From JBBWZH01 sp035544115 (GTDB lineage: Bacteria > Actinomycetota > Actinomycetes > Mycobacteriales > CADCTP01): 64,000 nt of DNA. This document shows positions 34,837 to 43,552 of this stretch, piece by piece. The stretch spans positions 62,001 to 126,000 of the forward strand of contig OY970235.1 in NCBI GenBank assembly GCA_963714145.1, in the 5' to 3' direction. The position numbers and the translations under genes are program-made. The notes under the pieces are model-generated. The model made no database searches, was not told the origin of the DNA, and was given only the letters and a program-made list of their open reading frames with translations. Position 1 is the first letter of the stretch. Each line of letters begins with the position of its first letter.

Positions 34837-35295
34837 TCAGGCTGTGGCCGGGCCCGGGGTGCGGGAGGCGAGCAGTCCGGACGCGCGGGCCAGGCCGATG
34901 AGCGCGCCGATGAAGGCGGCGATCGCGGCCAGGGCCAGGATCGACATGAAGATCAGTACGCCGATCCCGGAGCCGTCCACGTTGGCGCTGGTGTCGTCGG
35001 GGCCGGCCAGCAAGGCGGTGAACGTGTCGCCGCGGCTGACCCGGCCGCCGTGGCTGTACTCGACCCCCTTCACCACCAGCCTGCCGTCATCGGAGCGGAA
35101 CGTCCCGGTGCAGTGCGACGCCTTGCGGCTGACCCGGTCGCACCCGCTCACGTCGACCTTGCCGCGGTACTCCTGGTGCTGGGTCTGCACGCCGCGCACG
35201 ACGTGCACGGGCAGGTAGACCGCGGCCGCACCGAGCGCGAGGGTGAGGATCAGGCCCAGGATCGGCAACCGACGTCGCCCGGACTTCTCGATCAT
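34837..35295 (-). CDS. Small membrane protein with two transmembrane helices
   Basis: A 152-residue protein: basic start, first helix (LPILGLILTLALGAAAVYLPV), an outer domain with two Cys (DVSGCDRVSRKASHCTGTF) likely disulfide-bonded, and a second helix (GVLIFMSILALAAIAAFIGALIGLA). No known family. It may form a same-strand pair with the HNH gene 37 bases downstream. Confidence 0.75.
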   Translation of the reverse strand: MIEKSGRRRLPILGLILTLALGAAAVYLPVHVVRGVQTQHQEYRGKVDVSGCDRVSRKASHCTGTFRSDDGRLVVKGVEYSHGGRVSRGDTFTALLAGPDDTSANVDGSGIGVLIFMSILALAAIAAFIGALIGLARASGLLASRTPGPATA

Positions 35296-35569
35296 GCGCG
35301 GGAGGCTAGCGACGTGGCCCCGGCCGGCACGGTCGAGCCGGGCGATCCCGCCCGATCGTGCGGTCTCAGCCGTCCCGATGGGCAGTCCCAGCCGGTTCAG
35401 CCCGTTCGGGCCGGCCAGCCACCCTGATCCCACACCGCGTGGGCCGCGGGTTCGTTGACCCTGATGTATGGCGTCGGTGGGTGGGACGGTTTCGACCCGG
35501 TTGGGCTGAGGCGTCCGGCTATTGTCGTCGCGGTCGGGGATTGCTGAAGGCAGGGAGTGGCACGCCGTT

Positions 35570-37972
35570 ATGTCGGGCGACAGCGAGCCGGAATCGTGGA
35601 CTGCGCAGCCGCCGCTCGTGGATGGGCTGGTGGATCCACGTCCGTTGGGGCAGGGCGGGTTCGGAACGGTCTTCCGGGCCTGGCAGGCGGGGGTCGGCCG
35701 CGAGGTCGCGTTGAAGGTGGGCGGCCGGGTGCTGTCCGGGGAGCGGGGCCGCCGGCAGTTCATGCGGGAGGCGAACGCCGCGGGGCGGCTGTCCTCGCAC
35801 GCCAACATTGTCGCGGTGTACGACGCGGGCGTGGCTGCGGACGGCCGCCCGTATCTGATCATGGAGCTGTGCAGCCGCGGCTCCCTGGTCGACCGGCTGC
35901 GCGCGGACGGGCCGCTGCCGCCGGAGGAGGTCCGCGGGGTCGGGGTCGGGATCGCGGACGCGCTCGCCACCGCGCACGCCGCCGGGGTGCTGCACCGGGA
36001 CGTGAAGCCGGCCAACATCCTGGTCGACCAGTACGGGGTCGCGAAGCTGGCCGATTTCGGCCTGGCCGCGGTGCTCGATGCCAGCGGCGACTCCAGCGTG
36101 ACCCGGGACGGGCTGACTCCGGCGTACTCCCCACCGGAGGCATTCGCGTTCGCCCGCCCGACCACCGGGCTGGACGTGTACGGCCTGGCCGCGACGCTGT
36201 ACGCGCTGCTCGCCGGCCGCCCGCCGCGGGTGGCGTCCTGGCCGCCGACGTCGCTGGCGGAACTCACCGCCGGGCTACGCGCCCCGGTGCCGCCGGTGTC
36301 CGGCGTGCACCCGGACCTGCTCGCCGTGCTGGCGCGGGCGCTTGACCCCGAGCCGGACGACCGCACCGTGAGCGCCGCCGTCCTGCGCGACGAGCTCCGC
36401 GCGCTGCCGGCTACCGCCGCGCCCGGCCGGCTCGGCCCGTCCGGCCCGTCCGGCCCGTCCGGCCCGTCTGGCCCGTCTGGCCCGTCTGGCCCGTCTGGCC
36501 CGTCTGGCCCGTCTGGCCCGTCTGGCCCGTCTGGCCCGTCTGGCCCGTTCGGCTCGTCCGGCTCGTCCGGCTCGTCTGGCCCGTCCGGCTGGTCCGGCTC
36601 GTCCGGTCCGGTCCGGTCGACGTCGTCGGCGGGCGTCCCGGCCAGCGCGTCCGTGACGCTGCCGTCGCTGAGCGCGCCAGTCCCGGTGCCCGGCTCGGAT
36701 GCCACCCCGCCGCCGGCGGCAGCCACTGCGGACCAGGTAGTGGCTGACGAGGCCGGGGCCGACCGGACACCCGCCGGCGGGCCGATCATCGACGGACCGG
36801 TCGCCGGTGGTCCGGACGGGCCGGCTCTCGACCGGCCGGCCCCCGACGGGCGGTCCCTCGACCGGCCGGCCCGAGGCGGGCCGATCGCGGGCGGGCCGGC
36901 GGCCGGTGACCCCGATGGGCCGCTCATCCACGGACCGGCCTTCGGCGGGCCGGCCTTCGGCGGGCCGGCCTTCGGCGGGCCGGCCTTCGGCGGGTCGGCC
37001 CTCGGTGGGCCGCCCGCGGGCGGGTCGGCTGCCGGTGGTCCAGGTGGGCCGAAAGCCGACGGATCGGCCGCAGATGGTCCGGGCGACCGGCCGGGCGCCG
37101 ATGGTCCGGGCGCCGATGGTCCGGGCGTCGATAGGCCAGACGTCGATGGGTCGGTCGCCGACGCGGAGCCGGAGCAGTTGGGCACCGGACCGGCGCGGGC
37201 CGGTCATGACGCGGTCTCCGTACAGCCGCCGTCCGGCGCGGGATCGGACCGCCGCGCGAGGCGGGCCCGCCGGCGTCGGCTCACGGTCGCGCTGGCGCCG
37301 GTGCCGGTCATTGTCGCGATCATCGCGGTGCCGCTGCTGAACGGCGGCGGCGGGCCGGGACCGGCCGCGAGCGGGCCGACCGCATCGCCGGTGACCACCG
37401 CCGGGCCGACGCCGACGGTGCCCGGACCCGGCCGGCCGACCAACCGGCCGACCGGCGGGCCCGGCGGCGCCCCGGGCACCCGGACGAGCGGACCGCAGGC
37501 CAGCGGTGCACCCACCGCCGCGCCGACCGGCCAGCCACCCGCGAGCCGCCCCACCGCCGCACCGACCACGCCGCCGGCTGGCCAGCCGGGTGGCACCGGC
37601 CTGCCGCCGACGCTGGTCGGCTGCGCCGGATCCGGCGCGGACGCGCTCTGCCCGACCACACCCACCTGCTGGGACGTGGTGGTCCACGTCGGTGACAGCG
37701 GGTCCGCGCCGCCGCCGAAGACCTGCTCGCAGCAGCACCGGGTCGAGGCGTACGCGGCGGGCCGGCTGCCGGCTGGGGGGAACGCCAGCCCGGCGATCGC
37801 GCACGCCTGCACCCCGTCCCGGATGCGGGACCGGGCCCGCGGCGACGTCAAGGGCTGGAAACGCGACGTCCAGCAACTGCAGATCCCCGGCTACGGCTGG
37901 TTCTTCTACTGCGTCGCGGCCCCCAAGGACGGCGCCCCGGTGACCGGTCAGTCCTTCGTCACCGGCCCCTGA
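35570..37972 (+). CDS. Membrane Ser/Thr protein kinase with minisatellite linkers
   Basis: An 800-residue kinase. Catalytic domain is complete: LGQGGFGTVFRAW (P loop), VALKVGG (Lys), VLHRDVKPANILVD (catalytic loop), KLADFGLAA (DFG), SPPEAFAFARPTT (activation end). The juxtamembrane part is low complexity: PSG repeats coded by a 9-bp minisatellite and four GPAFG repeats (about 36940-37010). Then one membrane helix (TVALAPVPVIVAIIAVPLL), a Pro/Thr stalk, and an outer domain with four Cys (TPTCWDVVVHVGDSG, KTCSQQH, HACTPSR, GWFFYCVAAP). The outer domain resembles septum-formation-type modules rather than PASTA. Start ATG 35570 with GGGAG. Confidence 0.93.
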   Translation: MSGDSEPESWTAQPPLVDGLVDPRPLGQGGFGTVFRAWQAGVGREVALKVGGRVLSGERGRRQFMREANAAGRLSSHANIVAVYDAGVAADGRPYLIMELCSRGSLVDRLRADGPLPPEEVRGVGVGIADALATAHAAGVLHRDVKPANILVDQYGVAKLADFGLAAVLDASGDSSVTRDGLTPAYSPPEAFAFARPTTGLDVYGLAATLYALLAGRPPRVASWPPTSLAELTAGLRAPVPPVSGVHPDLLAVLARALDPEPDDRTVSAAVLRDELRALPATAAPGRLGPSGPSGPSGPSGPSGPSGPSGPSGPSGPSGPSGPSGPFGSSGSSGSSGPSGWSGSSGPVRSTSSAGVPASASVTLPSLSAPVPVPGSDATPPPAAATADQVVADEAGADRTPAGGPIIDGPVAGGPDGPALDRPAPDGRSLDRPARGGPIAGGPAAGDPDGPLIHGPAFGGPAFGGPAFGGPAFGGSALGGPPAGGSAAGGPGGPKADGSAADGPGDRPGADGPGADGPGVDRPDVDGSVADAEPEQLGTGPARAGHDAVSVQPPSGAGSDRRARRARRRRLTVALAPVPVIVAIIAVPLLNGGGGPGPAASGPTASPVTTAGPTPTVPGPGRPTNRPTGGPGGAPGTRTSGPQASGAPTAAPTGQPPASRPTAAPTTPPAGQPGGTGLPPTLVGCAGSGADALCPTTPTCWDVVVHVGDSGSAPPPKTCSQQHRVEAYAAGRLPAGGNASPAIAHACTPSRMRDRARGDVKGWKRDVQQLQIPGYGWFFYCVAAPKDGAPVTGQSFVTGP
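36434..36605 (+). repeat. 9-bp tandem repeat encoding Pro-Ser-Gly
   Basis: About 19 copies of GGCCCGTCT or GGCTCGTCC, with 12 or more nearly identical in a row, encoding (G-P-S)n in the kinase juxtamembrane linker. A second tandem of a 15-bp unit (CCGGCCTTCGGCGGG) occurs at about 36942-36995. Such repeats commonly change copy number. Confidence 0.9.
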
Positions 37973-38172
37973 GCCACGCCGGTGCCGTAGTACCGCAGGG
38001 CACCGGTGGAGGATCGGTCCGGGGCGGGTTCGACTGGACCGTTCCCAACCGGCGTGGCAGAAAGTCCTCGAAGGGAATCCGGGAGACGGTGTCGGATCGC
38101 GGCAGCGGCGTTCGTAGCAGGGGTGAGCGGCCGCCCACGAGGGGCGCCCCGGACCACAGGAGATGATTCGAG

Positions 38173-38496
38173 ATGCAGTACCTGGCTTCCGTGATCACCG
38201 ACACGACCGACCTCGCCACCCCGGACGAGATGGCGGCGATCGACGTGTTCAACGACCGGCTCCAGGCCGAGGGCTACTGGGTCTTCGCCGGCGGCCTCGG
38301 CGGGCCCAGCACGGCCACGGTGATCGACAACCGCGGTGCGGAGGCGGTGTTCACCGACGGGCCGTTCGTGGAGTCGAAGGAGTTCCTCATCGGCTTCTGG
38401 ATCATCGAGGCTCCCGACCTCGACGTGGCGCTCAAGCTGGCGGCCGAGGGGTCGAAGGCCTGCAACCGGAAGGTCGAGGTGCGGCCGTTCCTGTGA
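38173..38496 (+). CDS. YCII-related DGPF-domain protein
   Basis: A 107-residue protein of the YCII/DGPF family; the signature VFTDGPFVESKEFLIGFWII is complete and the His/Asp-bearing start is replaced by MQYLASVITDTTD. GGAGATG precedes the ATG at 38173. Genes of this family precede ECF42 sigma factors in many actinomycetes, as here, and are probably controlled by them. The biochemical role is unknown. Confidence 0.9.
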   Translation: MQYLASVITDTTDLATPDEMAAIDVFNDRLQAEGYWVFAGGLGGPSTATVIDNRGAEAVFTDGPFVESKEFLIGFWIIEAPDLDVALKLAAEGSKACNRKVEVRPFL

Positions 38497-38608
38497 GCGC
38501 GGGTCGGGCGCGGCGGCGCCTGGACCGTAGCGTCCCGCCAGCGAAGCTGCCGGGATGCGGCGGGAAGGTGTCGGCTGTGCGGCCGGCCGGAGCGAACCAG
38601 GAGACACG

Positions 38609-39850
38609 GTGAGCGTGGTCGATGTCCGGGAGGCGGTCACCCGGGCCCACCACGAGGAGTGGGCCCGGGTGGTCGCCGCCCTGACCCGGCGTTTCGGTGA
38701 CCTGGACATCGCCGAGGAGGCGGCGGCCGAGGCGTTCGCGACCGCCGTCGAGCGGTGGCCGGCCGACGGCGTACCGCCCAACCCCGGCGCCTGGCTGACC
38801 ACCACCGCCAACCGCAAGGCCATCGACCGGATCCGGCGCGAGAACAAGCGCGACGACAAGCAGAAGGAGGCTCAGATGCGGTACGGCGACGACCCGCCCG
38901 AGCCTCCCGGCGCCATCGACGACGACCGGCTCCGGCTGATCTTCACCTGCTGTCACCCGGCGCTGGCGATGGACGCCCGGGTGGCGCTGACGCTGCGCAT
39001 GCTCGGCGGCCTGACCGTGGCCGAGATCGCCCGCGCATTCCTGGTTCAGCAGACCGCCATGGAGCAGCGGATCACCCGTGCGAAGGCCAAGATCAAGGCG
39101 GCTCGCATCCCGTACCGGGTGCCATCCGCCGAGGATCTGCCGGCACGCGTCTCCGGCGTCCTGGCCGTCCTGTACCTCGTCTTCAACGAGGGCTACCTGG
39201 CGACCGGCCCCGACACCGATCCGGTACGTCACGACCTGACCGCCGAGGCGATCCGGCTCACCCGCCTGATCCGTGCCCTCATGCCGGAGGATGGCGAGGT
39301 GGCCGGGCTGCTGGCGCTGATGCTGCTCATCGAGGCCCGCCGCGCCGCCCGGGTCTCGGCCAGCGGCGAACTGGTCACCCTCGACCAGCAGGACCGTGGC
39401 GCCTGGGACGCGGCGCTGGTCGCCGAGGGCCACCGGCTGGTCCGCGAGCGCCTCGTTGCCGCCGCCGCCGGGGTGGCTCCGGGTCGCTACCAGATCCTCG
39501 CCGCGATCAACGCCGTACACACCTCCGCCCGCGACATACGCGACACCGACTGGTCGCAGATCGTCGCCCTCTACGACCAGTTCGTCCGCGTGGACCCCTC
39601 GCCGATCATCGCCCTGAACCGGGCCATCGCGGTCGCCGAGCTGGACGGACCGGAGGTGGCACTGGCGGCCGTCGACCGGCTCGAGGGCAAGTTGGCCGGC
39701 TATCACGCCTACCATGCGGCCCGCGCCGACCTGCTGCGCCGGTTGGGTCGAAGTCAGCAGTCGCGCGCGGCGTACGACCGGGCCATCGAGCTGGCCGGCA
39801 ACACCGCCGAGACCGCCTACCTGACCCGCCGCCGCGACCAGCTGGGGTAG
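38609..39850 (+). CDS. ECF42-type sigma factor with DUF6596 domain
   Basis: Sigma factor of 413 residues. Region 2 (ALTRRFGDLDIAEEAAAEAFATAVERWP, NPGAWLTTTANRKAIDRIRRE), region 4 (LRMLGGLTVAEIARAFLVQQTAMEQRITRAKAKI), then a long C-terminal DUF6596/TPR-like domain (VLAVLYLVFNEGYLATG, EVAGLLALMLLIEARRAAR, SRAAYDRAIELAGNTAE). The C-terminal domain is typical of ECF42, which needs no anti-sigma factor. Start GTG 38609 has AGGAG. Its DGPF partner gene lies directly upstream. Confidence 0.93.
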   Translation: MSVVDVREAVTRAHHEEWARVVAALTRRFGDLDIAEEAAAEAFATAVERWPADGVPPNPGAWLTTTANRKAIDRIRRENKRDDKQKEAQMRYGDDPPEPPGAIDDDRLRLIFTCCHPALAMDARVALTLRMLGGLTVAEIARAFLVQQTAMEQRITRAKAKIKAARIPYRVPSAEDLPARVSGVLAVLYLVFNEGYLATGPDTDPVRHDLTAEAIRLTRLIRALMPEDGEVAGLLALMLLIEARRAARVSASGELVTLDQQDRGAWDAALVAEGHRLVRERLVAAAAGVAPGRYQILAAINAVHTSARDIRDTDWSQIVALYDQFVRVDPSPIIALNRAIAVAELDGPEVALAAVDRLEGKLAGYHAYHAARADLLRRLGRSQQSRAAYDRAIELAGNTAETAYLTRRRDQLG

Positions 39851-39893
39851 CGCCCGGGCCCTGGGTACCGCCGACTCGTCCTGCCGCGGCGCG

Positions 39894-40331
39894 TCAGCCG
39901 GCGGGCATCGCCTTGCGGTAGGCGGTCACGGCGATCACCGCGGTGACGACGTGCATGACCATCAGGGCCGCCACGCCGGCGGTGGTCTGCCCGGCCGTCG
40001 AGCCTGTGGCGAGCAGCGCGACGTCCGGGATGAGCGAGAGGACCAGGACGGCCGGGACGAGCGTCTTGAGTAGAGCGCGGCTACGGGCGGACCTGTTGAC
40101 GATCAGGCGCCAGCCGACGGCGCCGATGATCGCGCCGAGGACCGTCCACATGACGATCGGGCCGGGGGTGAGCGGGACGAAGTCGTCGCTCGCGCCGAGC
40201 GGGCCGCGGGCGATCGCGGAGATCACGACGTTCGTGACCGCGGCGATCACGGCGGCCACGGCGCCGGTCCTCAGCGCCGTGGCGATGCTGACCGCGGAGC
40301 GGCGGGTTGGGGCGGACGTGGACGTGGTCAT
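39894..40331 (-). CDS. DUF6069-type four-helix membrane protein
   Basis: A 145-residue protein with four predicted membrane helices (VAAVIAAVTNVVISAIA, PIVMWTVLGAIIGAVGWRLIV, LKTLVPAVLVLSLIPDVALLA, VAALMVMHVVTAVIAVTAY). It matches the DUF6069 family of unknown function. It follows the ArsR-SRPBCC pair on the same strand by 55 bases and may belong to that operon. Confidence 0.8.
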   Translation of the reverse strand: MTTSTSAPTRRSAVSIATALRTGAVAAVIAAVTNVVISAIARGPLGASDDFVPLTPGPIVMWTVLGAIIGAVGWRLIVNRSARSRALLKTLVPAVLVLSLIPDVALLATGSTAGQTTAGVAALMVMHVVTAVIAVTAYRKAMPAG

Positions 40332-40386
40332 GCAGGACTCCTTGACGGGTGCGGGTGCTCAGGAGCGGAGCGGGACGGCGTGAGCC

Positions 40387-40839
40387 TCAGGCCGCGGCGC
40401 CGAGGTGCTCGGCGATGCCCTCCAGGCACAACGTCCAGCCCACCCGCATGTGCTCGGCGGTCTGGGCGTCCGACAGGCCCTCGACGGTGAGCTCCAGCCG
40501 GGTGCCGCCCTCGACCGGCAGCAGCAGCACCGTGCAGCGGGACCGCTCGGCCATGTCCGCCCCGGTGGTGAGCACGTCGAGCACGAGCCGCTGCACGGGC
40601 TCGAAGACCGCGAAGGTCGCCGTCTCGCGGTACGCGTCGCCGGCCGGGCGGGGGCCGAACCGCAGCCGGAAGCCGCCGCCCGCGCGGGCGTCGACCTCGC
40701 AGCTCGACACCCGCCAGGCGGGGTCGGGGCAGGCCCAGCGCTGCAGCAGGTCGGCGCGGGTGAAGGCGGCCCAGACCCGCTCGGGCGGCGCGGGGTAGGT
40801 GCGCTCGAGGTCGAACGACAGGAGCGGGGTGGCGGTCAC
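40387..40839 (-). CDS. SRPBCC (AHSA1-like) domain protein
   Basis: A 150-residue START-like/AHSA1 protein: LSFDLERTYPAPPERVWAAFTRADLLQRWACP at the start, GGGFRLRFGPRP, LVLDVLTTGADMAERSRCTV and VGWTLCLEGIAEHL at the end. Such proteins bind hydrophobic ligands. Start GTG 40839 overlaps the ArsR stop (GTGA), forming the common ArsR-SRPBCC operon. Confidence 0.9.
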   Translation of the reverse strand: MTATPLLSFDLERTYPAPPERVWAAFTRADLLQRWACPDPAWRVSSCEVDARAGGGFRLRFGPRPAGDAYRETATFAVFEPVQRLVLDVLTTGADMAERSRCTVLLLPVEGGTRLELTVEGLSDAQTAEHMRVGWTLCLEGIAEHLGAAA

Positions 40840-41150
40840 GTGTCCTCCAGGAGGGTGCCGAGAGCGTCCAGCCGGGACGACCAGAGCGCCTGCTGCTGTG
40901 CGGTCCACGTGGCCACCGCGACGAGGGCGTCGTCGCGCAGCCGGCACTCCCGCACGCGGCCGCGCTTGACGGTCATCACCAGGCCCGCCTCCTCGAGCAC
41001 GCGGACGTGCTTGAGCACGGCGGTCAGCGTGAGCGTCGTCGGCGCCGCGAGGTCGCCGGCGGACGTCGGCCCGCGGGCGAGCCGCTCGACGATGGCCAGC
41101 CGGGTCGGGTCACCCAGCGCTGCGAACTGACAGTGAACCACGCGGTTCAC
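40836..41150 (-). CDS. ArsR family transcriptional regulator
   Basis: A 104-residue winged-helix repressor: FAALGDPTRLAIVERLARGPTSAGDLAAPTTLTLTAVLKHVRVLEEAGLV, then a beta wing (VKRGRVRECRLRD). No metal-binding cysteine motif is present, so it is probably not a metal sensor. GTG 41150 is taken as start; GTG 41141 also fits. A 10-bp inverted repeat covers the start codon, a likely autoregulatory site. Confidence 0.9.
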   Translation of the reverse strand: MNRVVHCQFAALGDPTRLAIVERLARGPTSAGDLAAPTTLTLTAVLKHVRVLEEAGLVMTVKRGRVRECRLRDDALVAVATWTAQQQALWSSRLDALGTLLEDT

Positions 41151-41153
41151 TGT
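41130..41153. promoter_or_regulatory. 10-bp inverted repeat over the ArsR start, putative operator
   Basis: Arms 41130-41139 (ACAGTGAACC) and 41144-41153 (GGTTCACTGT) with a 4-base spacer, perfectly symmetric, spanning the ArsR start codon. The repeat also determines the first residues (V-N-R-V-V-H), so either it is an operator inside the gene or the true start is GTG 41141. Confidence 0.6.
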
Positions 41154-41623
41154 GGCCTGTCGGTGCGCCCGCGTCAACCCGCTCGCCTGGCTCACGGCCC
41201 GGCTGGTGGTGGTGCCGATCAGCGGGGCTCGGCCGGGCGCGTCCTCGGCCTGCTGGACGAGTTCGGCCAGACGGCCGGGAAAGGAGCGGCGCCGGATATT
41301 CGGGCACGACCCCATTGCTCGGGCAGGGGACCGCGCGGAACCGGGAATTTGGGCCGGAAAGCCGTCAGTGCGGGGCGGCGAGCCCGGATGTGGCGAGGTG
41401 GGCGACGGTCCGGCCAGGCCGGCGGAAAACGCGCCCGACAGGTGACCCAGTTCATTTCATAAACGTTGCCCAGGCGAATCTTGTGTTCCCTGATGCAAGA
41501 ATTCATTGACCTGCATCAGTTGATTCATGACACTCCTCGGCAGGGGCCGCCGCCCGCATCCGATCGGGCGGCCGGGCGCTGTCGCCGGCTGTCCCGCACC
41601 GCGACCGACCAGGGGAGAGCGTC
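41151..41623. promoter_or_regulatory. Promoter region of the transporter/DUF3830 operon, with inverted repeat
   Basis: 473 bases without a gene. The stretch 41445-41535 is clearly AT-richer than its surroundings. It contains CTGATGCA (41490-41497) / TGCATCAG (41512-41519), an 8-bp inverted repeat with 14-base spacer, and TTGACC (41506-41511) 17 bases before GACACT (41529-41534), a plausible promoter overlapped by the repeat. This could be the RpiR binding site. The remaining part shows nothing identifiable. Confidence 0.5.
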
Positions 41624-42550
41624 GTGAAGAGAAGCGTGCTGACGATTACCGCGATGGGAGTCGCGCTCGCCGCCGTCACGGCCGCCTGCTCGTCCTCCGG
41701 CACCGGCAGCAGTTCACCGGGCACCGTGGCCAACGCGTCCGCGGCGACCGTCGACAGCGTCGTCAAGGGCCGGACGCTCACCCTGGCGACCGACGCCAAC
41801 TATCCACCCTGCGAGTATTACGAGGGCACCTCGAAGAAGACGATGATCGGCTTCGAGCCGGAGATCTGGGCGGCGATCGCGCAGCGTATCGGGGTGACGC
41901 TCAAGGTCGAGAACACCCAGTTCGACAACCTCATACCGGGCGTCCAGAGCGGCCGCTACGACCTGGCCATGGAGTGCATCAGCGACCGGGCGGAGCGGCA
42001 GAAGCAGGTCACCTTCGTCGATTTCATCTACGCGGAGACGTCCGTCGTCACGCGTTCCGACTACACCGGCGCCATCACCGCGGACGATCCGCTGAGCATC
42101 TGCGGGCTGAAGATGGGCGCCCAGTCCGGATTCGACACGATCAGTTTCGTGCGGGAGACGATCAACCCGGCCTGCGGGAAAGCCGGCAAGTCGCAGATCG
42201 ACGTGAAAGCGTTCCCGTCCGCCGCGGACACCTACAACGCGCTTTATTCGGCGCGCGTCGACTTCATCATCCTCGATTCCGCGGCGGCGGCCTACCTCAA
42301 CAAGTCCGCGCCGGTGCAGTTGAAGCGCTACGCCAACTCGCAACTCGAGAAGCTCTATCTCGGCGCGGTCTTCAAGCCGGCCGAAACCGACCTGCAGAAG
42401 GCCTGGCTGGCCGGCCTGCAGGCCATCATCAGCGACGGCAGCTACGCCGCGATCCTGAAGAAGTGGGACATCGCCGACCTGGCGCTGACGGACCCCGGCA
42501 TGAACCTGGCGACCACCCGGCCCATCGCGAAGGCCAGCCCCGGCAGCTGA
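41624..42550 (+). CDS. ABC transporter substrate-binding lipoprotein, polar amino acid type
   Basis: A 308-residue lipoprotein of the SBP_bac_3 family. Lipobox AAVTAAC ends the signal peptide, followed by a Ser/Gly linker. The binding domain shows RTLTLATDANYPPCEYYEG, MIGFEPEIWAAIAQRIGVTL, LIPGVQSGRYDLAMECISDR and LKKWDIADLALTDPGM. Members bind amino acids, opines and similar compounds. It begins a same-strand run of eight genes ending at 47219. Confidence 0.92.
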   Translation: MKRSVLTITAMGVALAAVTAACSSSGTGSSSPGTVANASAATVDSVVKGRTLTLATDANYPPCEYYEGTSKKTMIGFEPEIWAAIAQRIGVTLKVENTQFDNLIPGVQSGRYDLAMECISDRAERQKQVTFVDFIYAETSVVTRSDYTGAITADDPLSICGLKMGAQSGFDTISFVRETINPACGKAGKSQIDVKAFPSAADTYNALYSARVDFIILDSAAAAYLNKSAPVQLKRYANSQLEKLYLGAVFKPAETDLQKAWLAGLQAIISDGSYAAILKKWDIADLALTDPGMNLATTRPIAKASPGS

Positions 42551-42616
42551 CGCCGGATGCCGATACCCGACCCCAGCCACTCGGGGCGCTGTCCCCCCAC
42601 GACCGCGGCGGAGCCC

Positions 42617-43552
42617 ATGGCAATGACCACCTCCCTTCGCACCGACGCGCCGACCGAGCCGGTCTTCGTCGCCCGCCGGCATCCCGGCCGCTGGGTCGGC
42701 GTGTGCGTCATCGTGGCGATCGGCTCGGCGCTCGGGTACTCGCTGGCGACGAACCCGCGGTTCCAGTGGGGCGTCGTGTTCGGGTACCTGTTCGACCCGC
42801 AGATCATCGCCGGCCTCGGCACCACCGGCGCGCTGACCGCCATCGCGATGGTGCTGGGAATCGTGCTCGGGGTGGTGCTGGCGACCATGCGGGTGTCCGG
42901 CAGCCGGATCCTGCGCGCTGCCAGCGGGCTGTACCTCTGGTTCTTCCGCGGCACGCCCGTGCTCGTGCAGCTCATCTTCTGGTACAACCTCGGCTACCTC
43001 TACCCCGACCTGCGCATCGGCCTGCCGTTCGGGTCCGCGCTGTGGACCGGGCAGACCAACGACGTGATCACGCCGCTGACCGCGGCGATCCTCGGCCTGG
43101 GCCTGAACGAGGGCGCCTATCTCGCCGAGATCGTCCGGGCCGGTCTCATCTCCGTGCCCGACGGGCAGCGGGAAGCGGCGGCGTCGATCGGCCTGACCCG
43201 GCTGCAGGCCTTCCGGCGGATCATCCTGCCGCAGGCGATGCGGGTCATCGTCCCGCCCACCGGGAACGAGACGATCGGCATGCTGAAGACCACGTCGATG
43301 GTCTCCGTGATCGCGCTGGCCGACCTGCTCTACTCCGCCCAGCAGATCTACGCCCGGACGTTCGAGACGATCCCGCTGCTCATCTGCGTGTCGCTGTGGT
43401 ACCTGCTGCTGACCTCGGTGCTGAGCGTCGGCCAGGGCTGGATCGAGCGCCACTACGCCCGCGGCGTCCGCGGCGCCACCGGGTACCGCCGGCGCCGGAC
43501 GCCGTTCGCGGCGCTGACCGGCACCGGCCGGCGGGCGGGGGTGCGGCCGTGA
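42617..43552 (+). CDS. ABC transporter permease, polar amino acid (HisM/GlnP) type
   Basis: A 311-residue membrane permease: GTTGALTAIAMVLGIVLGVVLATMR, the EAA loop (LNEGAYLAEIVRAGLISVPDGQREAA then LGLTRLQAFRRIILPQAMR in register), and GNETIGMLKTTSMVSVIALADLL. It forms the membrane channel, probably as a homodimer because no second permease is present. Start ATG 42617 has GGCGGAG; ATG 42557 would add 20 residues. Its stop overlaps the ATPase start (GTGA). Confidence 0.92.
   Translation: MAMTTSLRTDAPTEPVFVARRHPGRWVGVCVIVAIGSALGYSLATNPRFQWGVVFGYLFDPQIIAGLGTTGALTAIAMVLGIVLGVVLATMRVSGSRILRAASGLYLWFFRGTPVLVQLIFWYNLGYLYPDLRIGLPFGSALWTGQTNDVITPLTAAILGLGLNEGAYLAEIVRAGLISVPDGQREAAASIGLTRLQAFRRIILPQAMRVIVPPTGNETIGMLKTTSMVSVIALADLLYSAQQIYARTFETIPLLICVSLWYLLLTSVLSVGQGWIERHYARGVRGATGYRRRRTPFAALTGTGRRAGVRP

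Noticed and set aside
36434..36605. CRISPR-like array
   Set aside because: Units are 9 bp without spacers and code for Pro-Ser-Gly; a minisatellite in a kinase gene.
41527..43548. 932-codon fusion reading frame ending in the ABC ATPase
   Set aside because: The first two thirds are antisense-like frame-shifted sequence over the binding-protein and permease genes; the ATPase starts at GTG 43549, with overlap to the permease stop.
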